11,057 nt of DNA from JBBQSN01 sp038213835 (GTDB lineage: Bacteria > Actinomycetota > Actinomycetes > Actinomycetales > CAWJMD01). Below the pieces are notes generated by a model. The model saw nothing but the letters and a program-made list of their open reading frames with translations. It made no database searches and had not been told where the DNA came from. The position numbers and the translations under genes are program-made. Of the stretch, positions 1 to 6,575 are shown in pieces. The stretch's first letter is position 1; each line of letters begins with the position of its first letter. Location: assembly GCA_038213835.1 (NCBI GenBank), contig JBBQSN010000119.1:1-11057 (forward strand), read 5' to 3'.

Positions 1-7
1 CCGGGGG

Positions 8-484
8 TCAGAGCTCCTGCGAGCCCCACTCAACCAGCCGGCGCTCGGCCTCCTCGGGGTCGACGTCCTCGACCCGGGTCATGATCGCCCAGCGGTGGCC
101 GAAGGGGTCGTGGACCGAGCAGAACCGGTCACCGGTGACGAACGTCGACGGCGCCTCGCGCACCGTGGCGCCCGCGTCCACGGCCAGAGCGTGCACGGCG
201 TCGACGTCGGGCACGTAGATCGCGACCGAGGAGCTGACGCTCTCCGGTGCCGCCGCGCTCGGGGCGGTCAGGCCGAAACCCTCCATCGGGTCGCTCAGCT
301 GCATCCGGCCCAGCGGCAGCTGCAGCTCGGCGTGCGCCACGGAACCGTCGGGGGCATTCATCACGCTCACCACCGTGGCGCCGAACACCCTCTCGTAGAA
401 GGCGATCGCATCGCGCGCCGGCGAGCAGACGAGGAACGGGGTCAGGGTGGTGTAGCCGTCGGGGCGGCCGTCCGTGATCGACAT
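8..484 (-). CDS. VOC (glyoxalase-fold) family protein, PhnB-like
   Basis: This is a 158-residue cytoplasmic protein of the vicinal oxygen chelate superfamily (glyoxalase / bleomycin resistance / PhnB-like group). Visible landmarks are the opening strand with PFLVC at residues 16-20, the helix AIAFYERVFGA at 26-36, a central strand HAELQLPLGRMQLSD at 51-65, the second-half strand SVAIYVPDVDAVHAL at 86-100, and the terminal strand motif DPFGHRWAIMTRVEDV at 126-141 followed by a PEEAERR helix. That ending is typical of PhnB-like VOC proteins. The classical glyoxalase I metal ligands are not evident, so I do not assign a substrate. I chose the ATG at 484 because AGGA lies 8 nt upstream; an in-frame ATG at 493 would add three residues. 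The gene diverges from an AraC-type regulator whose start is only 27 bp away, so local regulation is likely. The family call is sure; the biochemical role is unknown. Confidence 0.92.
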   Translation of the reverse strand: MSITDGRPDGYTTLTPFLVCSPARDAIAFYERVFGATVVSVMNAPDGSVAHAELQLPLGRMQLSDPMEGFGLTAPSAAAPESVSSSVAIYVPDVDAVHALAVDAGATVREAPSTFVTGDRFCSVHDPFGHRWAIMTRVEDVDPEEAERRLVEWGSQEL

Positions 485-491
485 GTCGCCC

Positions 492-497
492 ATCCTG
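492..497 (-). promoter_or_regulatory. Candidate -10 box of the VOC gene
   Basis: On the minus strand the hexamer CAGGAT ends 7 nt before the ATG at 484, which would give a leaderless or nearly leaderless mRNA. The same bases contain AGGA, which could instead act as a Shine-Dalgarno for that start. The two readings exclude each other: if CAGGAT is the -10, the AGGA is not in the transcript. No good -35 is visible. Confidence 0.35.
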
Positions 498-499
498 CC

Positions 500-505
500 T
501 AGGCT
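500..505 (+). promoter_or_regulatory. Candidate -10 box for a leaderless araC-type mRNA
   Basis: TAGGCT fits the actinobacterial TANNNT -10 consensus and ends exactly 6 nt before the GTG at 512, so transcription would begin at or next to the start codon. It shares the palindromic CCTAGG at 499-504 with the opposite strand and lies 15 bp from the VOC start. A weak -35-like ATCGAC lies 17 bp upstream at 477-482, at the VOC start codon. Confidence 0.5.
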
Positions 506-511
506 CTGCCC

Positions 512-1435
512 GTGGGGTCTTGGACGAACACGACAGCCGGCGCCGAGGCGAACGCCCCGGCGCGCACGGCCAGCCTCAAGGGCGTGCTGCGCCCCGAGCA
601 GACCGCCGCCCGTGCTGACCTGCGCCGCGACCACCCGGTCTCCCCCGCCCTCCAGCCGTACGTGGAGCGCTACTGGTCGGTGGCGTGGGACCTCACCGGG
701 AAGCCGTCGTATCGCTCGGAAGTGCTCAGCCACCCGTGCGTGAACCTCAGCGTCGAGTCCGGCCCCGGGCCGCGGCACGGGCACGCGATGCCGGCGGGCC
801 TGGTGCACGGCGTGGTGACCCGCCGGTTCTCGGTCGACCTGCACGGCACCGGTCGGGTCATGGCAGTCAAGTTCCGCCCCGGTGGTTTCGCGGCCCTCAC
901 CGGCCACCAGGTCGCCCGCGACCGCGTCCTGCCCCTGTCGGTGCTGGGCGCGCGGCTCGACCCCCGGCTGGTCGATGAGGTGCTCGGGCTCGACGACGAC
1001 CTCGACCGGGCCGCCGCGCTCGAGGACCACCTGGCGCGCGAGGTCCCCGAGCCCGACCCCGTCTACCTCGACCTGCTCGAGGTCCTCGCCGCGATGGTGC
1101 ACGACCGCACGCTGGTGCGGGTCGACGACGTCGCCGCGCTCTCGGGCAGCACGGTGCGCTCGCTGCAGCGGCTGTTCCACCGGTTCGTCGGCGTCGGGCC
1201 GAAGTGGGTGCTGCAGCGCTACCGGCTGCAGGACGCCGCCGCTGCCATCGACGCCGGCGAGGTCACCGACCTCGCTTCTCTCGCGGCCGATCTCGGATGG
1301 TTCGACCAGGCGCACTTCAGCCGCGACTTCCGCTCCACCGTGGGGGTCACGCCGTCGGAGTACGTCGCCCAGGCGTCCGCGCCGTACAGCGGACGGACTC
1401 AACCCACCCGCGGCACGGCGAACGGCCCGAGGTAG
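512..1435 (+). CDS. AraC-family transcriptional regulator with DUF6597-like N-terminal domain
   Basis: This is a 307-residue DNA-binding regulator. The N-terminal part (about residues 41-140) resembles the DUF6597-type sensor domain found in many actinobacterial AraC proteins: SPALQPYVERYWSV at 44-57, a HPCVNLSVE strand at 74-82, and AVKFRPGGFAALTG at 118-131. The C-terminal AraC/XylS domain has a first helix-turn-helix around 203-226 (VDDVAALSGSTVRSLQRLF) and a second around 253-284, ending in the signature DQAHFSRDFRSTVGVTPSEY. The start is a GTG with a -10-like box 6 nt upstream and no clear Shine-Dalgarno. The gene diverges from the VOC gene with a 27 bp gap, which suggests control of itself and of that gene (inference). 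Its last 37 bp overlap the 3' end of the convergent serine hydrolase gene. The ligand is unknown; the family call is firm. Confidence 0.92.
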   Translation: MGSWTNTTAGAEANAPARTASLKGVLRPEQTAARADLRRDHPVSPALQPYVERYWSVAWDLTGKPSYRSEVLSHPCVNLSVESGPGPRHGHAMPAGLVHGVVTRRFSVDLHGTGRVMAVKFRPGGFAALTGHQVARDRVLPLSVLGARLDPRLVDEVLGLDDDLDRAAALEDHLAREVPEPDPVYLDLLEVLAAMVHDRTLVRVDDVAALSGSTVRSLQRLFHRFVGVGPKWVLQRYRLQDAAAAIDAGEVTDLASLAADLGWFDQAHFSRDFRSTVGVTPSEYVAQASAPYSGRTQPTRGTANGPR

Positions 1436-2637
1436 AGCAGGTCGCCGTCCACCGAGAGGCGTGTGCTGCCCGGCGGCGAGCCCACCGTGGTGAAGGTGTC
1501 GCCCCCGAGCCGCGTGCAGATCACCGGCCCCGGCGAACCGAACGCCGCGCCGTCGAACCGGACCGTGTCCTGGTCGACCGCTTCCAGCCCGATGGGGCCG
1601 TACTGGCCGGCGAGGCGCGGGGCGGGGGTCGGCGCCCGGGTGTAGGCGGGTGCCGGCATGGCGGGCACGCCCAGCGCCTCCAGCAGCCGCGGCAGCAGCA
1701 CGTCGAACAGGGCGGTGCCACCGGGAGGCCCGAACAGCGGACCGGCGCTGTTCGCCAGCACGACCAGGGCGGCGTCCTGGTCCGGGAAGCACCGGACGAA
1801 GGCCCGGTGGCCGGCGGTGTAGCCCGCCCATCCGAAGGCGCGGTGCTCGCCGCGCTCCCAGAGGGCCCAGCCGTGGCCCCAGGCGTCGAACACGGTCGAG
1901 CCGGGGAGGTCGGCACCGTACGCCCGCACGCCGCGCACGACCTCCGGGTCGATCCGCCCCGCCCCGTCGCGCAGGTGGGTCTGCGCGTAGTCCAACAGCG
2001 AGTCCGCGCTCCCCCACCAGCGCGAGCCGGCGGCTGCGGCGGCGGGCCAGGACGCGAGCGGGACCGGCACCGGTGGGGAACCCGGCGCGGCCACGTGGGC
2101 GGCCGTCGCACGCTCCGGGACACCGACCGGGAGGGGCTCGCCGAGGAGGCGGTCCGCCGCCTCCTCGAAGGTGGCCCCGGTGCGCTGGCGGAGCAAGAGG
2201 TCCAGTGCGGACCAGCCCGCGTTGCAGTAGGAGAACCGGCCCGCTTCGTGCACCGGCGGCAGGCCGGCCGTCCGCGCGACGAACACCTCGAGCGGCTCGT
2301 GCTCGTCGGGCAGCAGGTTGGGCGCCCCCGTGGTCTGCGCCAGGATCGCCCGGGGCGTGTGCTCCCACTGGCCGGGACCCTGGGCCGAGCACGGGACGTC
2401 GTGGTCGATGTCCCCGCGCCGAGCGGCGTCCAGCACGGTGAGCCCCGTCAGCGACTTGGAGATCGACCCGGCGTGGAAGAGCGAGTCCGGTGTCACCGGC
2501 GTGGCGTCCTGGACCCCATGCGTCCCAGCGCAGGCGACGACGCGGTCGGCGCCGCGCTGCAGCCCCACCTGCGCCCCGGGGACGCCCATCGTCGCTGCGG
2601 TCGACTCGAGCAGGTCCTGCAGCGCGTCCGCGTCCAT
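1399..2637 (-). CDS. Beta-lactamase-related serine hydrolase (PF00144-type)
   Basis: This is a 412-residue penicillin-binding-protein / class C beta-lactamase-fold hydrolase. The SxxK motif is SISK at 58-61, with the expected preceding LFHAGS, giving nucleophile S58 and general base K61. The second motif YCN is at 137-139 within GRFSYCNAGW. Where the family usually has a His/Lys-x-Gly third motif (FGHGGYTPG-like), this protein reads FGWAGYTAG at 268-276, with W270 at the usual basic position; H277 follows closely. Residues 330-412 form a beta-rich tail seen in many esterase-like members. There is no signal peptide at the N-terminus (MDADALQDLLES), so it is probably cytoplasmic; I would call it esterase- or peptidase-like rather than a true beta-lactamase. 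The ATG has no Shine-Dalgarno, but a -10-like TAGCCT lies 6 nt before it. It follows nnr on the same strand with an 88 bp gap. Confidence 0.92.
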   Translation of the reverse strand: MDADALQDLLESTAATMGVPGAQVGLQRGADRVVACAGTHGVQDATPVTPDSLFHAGSISKSLTGLTVLDAARRGDIDHDVPCSAQGPGQWEHTPRAILAQTTGAPNLLPDEHEPLEVFVARTAGLPPVHEAGRFSYCNAGWSALDLLLRQRTGATFEEAADRLLGEPLPVGVPERATAAHVAAPGSPPVPVPLASWPAAAAAGSRWWGSADSLLDYAQTHLRDGAGRIDPEVVRGVRAYGADLPGSTVFDAWGHGWALWERGEHRAFGWAGYTAGHRAFVRCFPDQDAALVVLANSAGPLFGPPGGTALFDVLLPRLLEALGVPAMPAPAYTRAPTPAPRLAGQYGPIGLEAVDQDTVRFDGAAFGSPGPVICTRLGGDTFTTVGSPPGSTRLSVDGDLLYLGPFAVPRVG

Positions 2638-2643
2638 CCGGGG

Positions 2644-2649
2644 AGGCTA
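2644..2649 (-). promoter_or_regulatory. Candidate -10 box for a leaderless serine hydrolase mRNA
   Basis: On the minus strand TAGCCT (TANNNT type) is followed by six bases, CCCCGG, and then the ATG. No purine-rich ribosome binding site is present in that gap. This suggests the hydrolase has its own promoter rather than relying only on read-through from nnr. No convincing -35 hexamer is visible. Confidence 0.45.
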
Positions 2650-2725
2650 GGGCAGCGGGCGCGCGGGCGGTACCGACCGTTCGGGCAGGAGGCGGAGGAC
2701 ATGGGCCCCCAGGGACGCGGATCCC

Positions 2726-4267
2726 TCAGCCGTCGGACGGTCCTGCGTCCAGGACCGAGCGAACAGCCGCCGGAACCGCGTCCAGCACCGCGCTCGCACT
2801 GACCGGCCCCCCGCCCGAGGCGATCCCGCCGGCCAGGCCGTGCACGAGCGCCGCCATCGCCCCGGCGTGGACCGGCTGGACGCCGGCCGCCAGGAGCGCG
2901 CCGGCGATCCCCGCGAGGACGTCGCCGGCACCCGCGGTCGCCAGCCACGACGGCCCGTCGGCCTGCGAGAACGCTGGTCGTTCAGAAGAGACCACAAGCG
3001 TCACGGCGCCCTTGACCAGCACGGTCGCGCCGATCTCCTCGGCCGCCCGCAGTGCGTGGGTGAGCGGGTCGGCCTCCACCTGGTCCCGGGCGGTCCCATG
3101 GCCGAGGTCGGCGAGCAGCCGGGCCAGCTCGCCAGCGTGCGGGGTGAGCAGCAGCGGGGCGGACACGGCACCGTCGCGCAGCAGGCCGGGCAGCAGCGCC
3201 AGCGCGCCGGCGTCGACCAGGCACGGCTCCTCGCCCGCGAGCGCGGCGCGCACGTGCTCGGCCTGGCCCTCGTCGTCGGGGTCCACCCCCGGGCCCAGCA
3301 CCCAGGCCTGGACGCGTCCCCCGCCCGGCACCACCTCCGGCCAGCGCGCCCGCACCAGGTCGGTGGCCGCGCCCGGTCCGAGGTACCGCACCATCCCCGC
3401 GCCGGTACGAACCGCAGCGCCCGTCGCCAGCACCGCGGCGCCGGTGTACGTCGCCCCTCCGGCCACCACACCCACCACGCCGCGGGAGTACTTGTCGTCG
3501 CCGCTCCCGGGGGACGGCCACCTGCTCCGGGCGTCCCCGACCAGCAGGCGCTGCACGGCCACCCGGACGCCGTCGAGGTCCAGGCCGATGTCGACCAGCT
3601 GCACCTGCCCGACGTCGAGGCACGCGGGTGGCAGGAGGTGGCACGGCTTGGCGGTGCCGAAGGTGACCGTGACGTCGGCCGGGAGGAAGGGACCGTCCAC
3701 CTTCCCGCTGTCGGGGCCGAGTCCGCTGGGGAGGTCGACGGCCACGATCCGCGGTCCGCCGCGGACCTCCGTCGCGAGGTCGTGCGCCAGACCGCTCAGG
3801 CCGGGTCTGGCGCCCAGGCCGAGCATCCCGTCCACGACGACGTCGACGTCGTCCCACGACCCCGGCCACGACGGCGAGCGAGGGGGTGCGGCGTGGTCGT
3901 CGTGCTCCGGGCAGAGCCTGCGCACCTCGTCGGCGGCCAGGACGCGCCCACCGGCCCGGCGCAGGGCGTCGAGTCCGGGCTCGTGCGCCCGGTCGTCGGT
4001 CAGCAGTGCCGACACCCGGACCCCGCGGACCGCCAGCCGGGCGCCGGCCCACGACGCGTCGCCGCCGTTGTCGCCCGGGCCGACCAGGAGCACGACGTGG
4101 CGGCCGTAGACCCCGCCCGTGCGCTCCCGCAGCTCGCGCAGCACCTCGGTGGCGAGCCCGGCCGCGGCCCGCTGCATCAGCGCTCCCTCCGGCAGCCCGG
4201 CCATCGCCCGCTCCTCGGCGGCGCGCACGGTGGCGGCGTCGACGGCCTCCGTGCAGCCGAGGGTCAC
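2726..4267 (-). CDS. nnr: Bifunctional NAD(P)H-hydrate epimerase / ADP-dependent NAD(P)H-hydrate dehydratase
   Basis: This 513-residue enzyme repairs NAD(P)HX, the hydrated form of NADH and NADPH. The N-terminal YjeF_N domain (about 1-245) epimerises R- to S-NAD(P)HX; visible motifs are GPGDNGGD at 63-70 in the nucleotide-binding loop, VVVDGMLGLG at 143-152 and VDLPSG at 177-182. The C-terminal ribokinase-like domain (about 255-510) dehydrates S-NAD(P)HX using ADP: KYSRGVVGVVAGG at 259-271, TPHAGE at 375-380, LVKG at 417-420 and AGAGDVLAG at 445-453, with D449 as the expected catalytic aspartate. Length and domain order match the bacterial fused form. The GTG start overlaps the acpS stop as GTGA (4264-4267), so translation is probably coupled and the gene is co-transcribed with glmS and acpS. 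In many actinobacteria alr follows nnr; here a serine hydrolase does. Confidence 0.96.
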   Translation of the reverse strand: MTLGCTEAVDAATVRAAEERAMAGLPEGALMQRAAAGLATEVLRELRERTGGVYGRHVVLLVGPGDNGGDASWAGARLAVRGVRVSALLTDDRAHEPGLDALRRAGGRVLAADEVRRLCPEHDDHAAPPRSPSWPGSWDDVDVVVDGMLGLGARPGLSGLAHDLATEVRGGPRIVAVDLPSGLGPDSGKVDGPFLPADVTVTFGTAKPCHLLPPACLDVGQVQLVDIGLDLDGVRVAVQRLLVGDARSRWPSPGSGDDKYSRGVVGVVAGGATYTGAAVLATGAAVRTGAGMVRYLGPGAATDLVRARWPEVVPGGGRVQAWVLGPGVDPDDEGQAEHVRAALAGEEPCLVDAGALALLPGLLRDGAVSAPLLLTPHAGELARLLADLGHGTARDQVEADPLTHALRAAEEIGATVLVKGAVTLVVSSERPAFSQADGPSWLATAGAGDVLAGIAGALLAAGVQPVHAGAMAALVHGLAGGIASGGGPVSASAVLDAVPAAVRSVLDAGPSDG

Positions 4268-4620
4268 GGGTCGCGCTCGGCGACGACCACGGCCGAGGCG
4301 ATGCCGGCGTCGTGGGACAGGGACAGGTGGAACCGGTCGACGCCCAGCTCGGCGGCCCGCGCGGCGACCGTGCCCGTGACCTCGAGCACCGGCTGGCCGC
4401 CCTCGAGCCGGCGCACCGTGGCGTCGGTCCAGACCAGACCGACGGGAGCGCCGAGCGCCTTGGCGGCGGCCTCCTTCGCCGCGAACCGCGCGGCGAGGGA
4501 GGCGGGCGGAAGGCCCTGCTCGGTGTCGGTGAACAGCCGGTCGACCAGCGCCGGGACGCGCTCGAGCTGGCGGGTGAAACGCGCGACGTCGACGACGTCG
4601 ATGCCGACACCGACGATCAC
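4264..4620 (-). CDS. acpS: Holo-[acyl-carrier-protein] synthase
   Basis: This 118-residue enzyme transfers 4'-phosphopantetheine from CoA to a serine of acyl carrier protein, activating it for fatty-acid synthesis. Family signatures are GVGIDVVDVARF at 4-15 (metal-binding D8), RFAAKEAAAKALG at 45-57 (metal-binding E50, with the KEAxxKALG helix), and the C-terminal strand HLSLSHDAGIASAVVVAE at 98-115. Length is normal for bacterial AcpS, which acts as a trimer. The start is a GTG 7 bp after the glmS stop with only a weak purine-rich site (GAGTGAG), so translation is probably coupled to glmS. The stop overlaps the nnr start. CoA for this reaction depends on CoaA, encoded divergently on the other side of glmS. 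Confidence 0.96.
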   Translation of the reverse strand: MIVGVGIDVVDVARFTRQLERVPALVDRLFTDTEQGLPPASLAARFAAKEAAAKALGAPVGLVWTDATVRRLEGGQPVLEVTGTVAARAAELGVDRFHLSLSHDAGIASAVVVAERDP

Positions 4621-4627
4621 GCGCGGC

Positions 4628-6502
4628 TCACTCGACCGTGACGGACTTGGCCAGGTTGCGCGGCTGGTCCACGTCCAGGCCCTTGGCGGTGGCGAGCTCG
4701 CAGGCGAACACCTGCAGCGGCACCACGGTGAGCAACGGCATGAGCAGCGGCGGGCAGGCGGGTACGTAGATCACCTCGTCCGCGTAGTCCTGGACATCGG
4801 TGTCGCCCTCCTCCGCGATGACGAGCGTGCGGGCACCGCGGGCGCGGATCTCCTGGATGTTGGAGACGACCTTGCTGTGCAACGACTGCGGCCCGCGCGG
4901 CGACGGCACCACCACGAAGACCGGCTGCCCGGGCTCGATCAGCGCGATCGGGCCGTGCTTGAGCTCACCGGCCGCGAAGCCCTCGGCGTGGATGTACGCC
5001 AGCTCCTTGAGCTTGAGGGCGCCCTCCATCGCGACGGGGAAGCCGACGTGCCGGCCGAGGAACAGCACCGTGCGGGTGTCGGCCATCCAACCCGCGATCT
5101 CGCGGACGTGGTCGAGGCCGTCGAGGACCCGCTGGATCTTCTCCGGCATCAGGTGCAGCTCGGCCAGGACATCGGGGACGGCCTCGGCCCGCGAGCCGCC
5201 GCGCAGCTCGGCGAGGTACAGCCCCAGCAGGTAGCAGGCGGTGATCTGCGCCAGGAACGCCTTCGTGGACGCGACAGCGATCTCGGGACCGGCGTGGGTG
5301 TAGAGCACGCCCTGGCTCTCCCGCGGGATCGACGAGCCGTGCGTGTTGCAGACCGCCACCACCTGCGCGCCCTGCTCACGGGCGTACCGGACCGCCATCA
5401 GGGTGTCCATCGTCTCGCCGGACTGCGAGATGGCCAGGACGAGCGTGCGGTCGTCGACGACGGGGTCGCGGTAGCGGAACTCGTGCGAGAGCTCGACCTC
5501 CACCGGCACCCTGGCCCAGTGCTCGATCGCGTACTTGGCCACGTGCCCGGCGTACGCGGACGTGCCGCAGGCCAGGACCACGACCCGGTCGACGGCGCGC
5601 AGGACGTCCTCGTCGATCCGGAGCTCGTCGAGCACGAGCCGGCCGTTCTCGTCGGTACGACCCAGCAACGTGTCGGCCACTGCGTGCGGCTGGTCGTGGA
5701 TCTCCTTGGCCATGAAGCTCGGGAAGCCACCCTTCTCGGCGGCGGCGGCGTCCCAGTCGACGTGGAAGGCCTTGCCCTGCACCGGGTTCCCGGCGAAGTC
5801 GATGACCGCGACGGTGTCGGGCGTGATCGTGGCGATCTGGTCCTGCCCGAGCTCGAGCGCCTCGCGGGTGTGCGAGATGAACGCCGCGACGTCGGAGCCG
5901 AGGAAGTTCTCGCCCTCGCCGATGCCGACCACCAGCGGGGAGTTGCGGCGGGCACCGACGACCCTCCCGGGCTGGTCTGCGTGCACGGCGAGCAGCGTGA
6001 AGGCACCCTCGAGCCGGTTGCAGACCTGACGCATGGCCTCGGTGAGGTCGCCGGTCTCGTCGTAGGTGGCCGCGAGCAGGTGGGCGACCACCTCGGTGTC
6101 GGTCTCGGACGTGAACTCCACGCCGTCGGCGAGCAGGCCCGCCTTGAGGGCGGCGAAGTTCTCGATGATGCCGTTGTGGATCAGCGCCAGCCGGCCCCCG
6201 CCGCCCAGGTGCGGGTGCGCGTTCGGGTCGGTGGGACCGCCGTGGGTGGCCCACCGCGTGTGCCCGATGCCGGTGACCGACTCCGGGAGCGGCGAGGCCC
6301 CGATCTCGGCCACGAGGTTGACCAGCTTGCCGGCCTTCTTCCGGGTCACGACGCCTTCGCCGGTGACCAGGGCGACCCCTGCGGAGTCGTACCCGCGGTA
6401 CTCCAGCCGGGCGAGCCCCTCCATCACGACGTCGAGCGCGCCGCCGTGCTCGGCGGACGCCCCGCTGCCCGGATGACCGACGTAACCCACGATTCCACAC
6501 AT
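4628..6502 (-). CDS. glmS: Glutamine--fructose-6-phosphate aminotransferase (isomerizing)
   Basis: This 624-residue cytoplasmic enzyme converts fructose-6-phosphate and glutamine to glucosamine-6-phosphate and glutamate, the entry step to UDP-GlcNAc and peptidoglycan. The Ntn glutaminase domain starts MCGIVGYVG with nucleophile C2 and has YRGYDSAG at 35-42, GHTRWATHG at 80-88 and HNGIIEN at 109-115. Two SIS isomerase domains follow: ACGTSAYAG at 311-319 and SQSGETMDT at 359-367 in the first, EGALKLKELAYIHAEGF at 493-509 and ELKHGP at 513-518 in the second. The protein ends with the conserved DQPRNLAKSVTVE. The ATG at 6502 is fixed because Cys2 must be exposed as the N-terminal nucleophile; a longer in-frame extension exists but would bury it. 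A -10-like TAGGCT lies 8 nt upstream. It is the first gene of the glmS-acpS-nnr operon. Confidence 0.98.
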   Translation of the reverse strand: MCGIVGYVGHPGSGASAEHGGALDVVMEGLARLEYRGYDSAGVALVTGEGVVTRKKAGKLVNLVAEIGASPLPESVTGIGHTRWATHGGPTDPNAHPHLGGGGRLALIHNGIIENFAALKAGLLADGVEFTSETDTEVVAHLLAATYDETGDLTEAMRQVCNRLEGAFTLLAVHADQPGRVVGARRNSPLVVGIGEGENFLGSDVAAFISHTREALELGQDQIATITPDTVAVIDFAGNPVQGKAFHVDWDAAAAEKGGFPSFMAKEIHDQPHAVADTLLGRTDENGRLVLDELRIDEDVLRAVDRVVVLACGTSAYAGHVAKYAIEHWARVPVEVELSHEFRYRDPVVDDRTLVLAISQSGETMDTLMAVRYAREQGAQVVAVCNTHGSSIPRESQGVLYTHAGPEIAVASTKAFLAQITACYLLGLYLAELRGGSRAEAVPDVLAELHLMPEKIQRVLDGLDHVREIAGWMADTRTVLFLGRHVGFPVAMEGALKLKELAYIHAEGFAAGELKHGPIALIEPGQPVFVVVPSPRGPQSLHSKVVSNIQEIRARGARTLVIAEEGDTDVQDYADEVIYVPACPPLLMPLLTVVPLQVFACELATAKGLDVDQPRNLAKSVTVE

Positions 6503-6510
6503 GGCCTCAG

Positions 6511-6516
6511 AGCCTA
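6511..6516 (-). promoter_or_regulatory. Candidate -10 box of the glmS-acpS-nnr operon
   Basis: On the minus strand TAGGCT, identical to the hexamer before the araC-type gene, ends 8 nt before the glmS ATG. This predicts a leader of at most a few bases. GAGG also lies 2 nt from the ATG, too close for normal Shine-Dalgarno use. The 73 bp gap to coaA must hold promoters in both directions. No strong -35 is visible. Confidence 0.5.
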
Positions 6517-6563
6517 CTCGGGACGCGGCACCGCGCCGGGCACCCTGGTGGAGCGGCGTCCGG

Positions 6564-6569
6564 CATGAT
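6564..6569 (+). promoter_or_regulatory. Candidate -10 box for a leaderless coaA mRNA
   Basis: CATGAT, close to the sigma-A consensus TATAAT/TATGAT, ends 6 nt before the GTG at 6576. There is no Shine-Dalgarno between them. Together these support both the GTG start and leaderless transcription. No convincing -35 is visible. Confidence 0.45.
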
Positions 6570-6575
6570 GCGAGC

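Noticed and set aside
63..70. Possible defect in the Nnr nucleotide loop (GDNGGD instead of GNNGGD; residue positions 63-70 of the protein given here)
   Set aside because: As I recall, GDNGGD occurs in other actinobacterial Nnr proteins, and the other epimerase and dehydratase motifs are intact, so I do not treat it as a loss of function.
485..2392. Minus-strand open frame extending the VOC gene far upstream
   Set aside because: It crosses the AraC-type gene antisense and the serine hydrolase in a wrong frame. The VOC homology begins only at the 484/493 starts, with AGGA before 484.
2840..6568. A plus-strand open frame of over 1,200 codons lying opposite nnr, acpS and glmS
   Set aside because: Its translation is Arg/Gly/Val/His-rich with no domain, and it runs antisense to three firmly identified genes. 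Long antisense frames are expected where codon third positions are nearly all G or C.
6501..6575. Longer CoaA start at the ATG at 6501
   Set aside because: It would overlap the glmS start codon and add 25 unconserved residues. The GTG at 6576 has a -10-like box at leaderless spacing and matches the family's N-terminus better.
6503..6575. glmS ribozyme/riboswitch
   Set aside because: The gap to coaA is only 73 bp, the likely transcript has almost no leader, and no ribozyme-like structure is apparent. The glmS ribozyme is typical of Bacillota.
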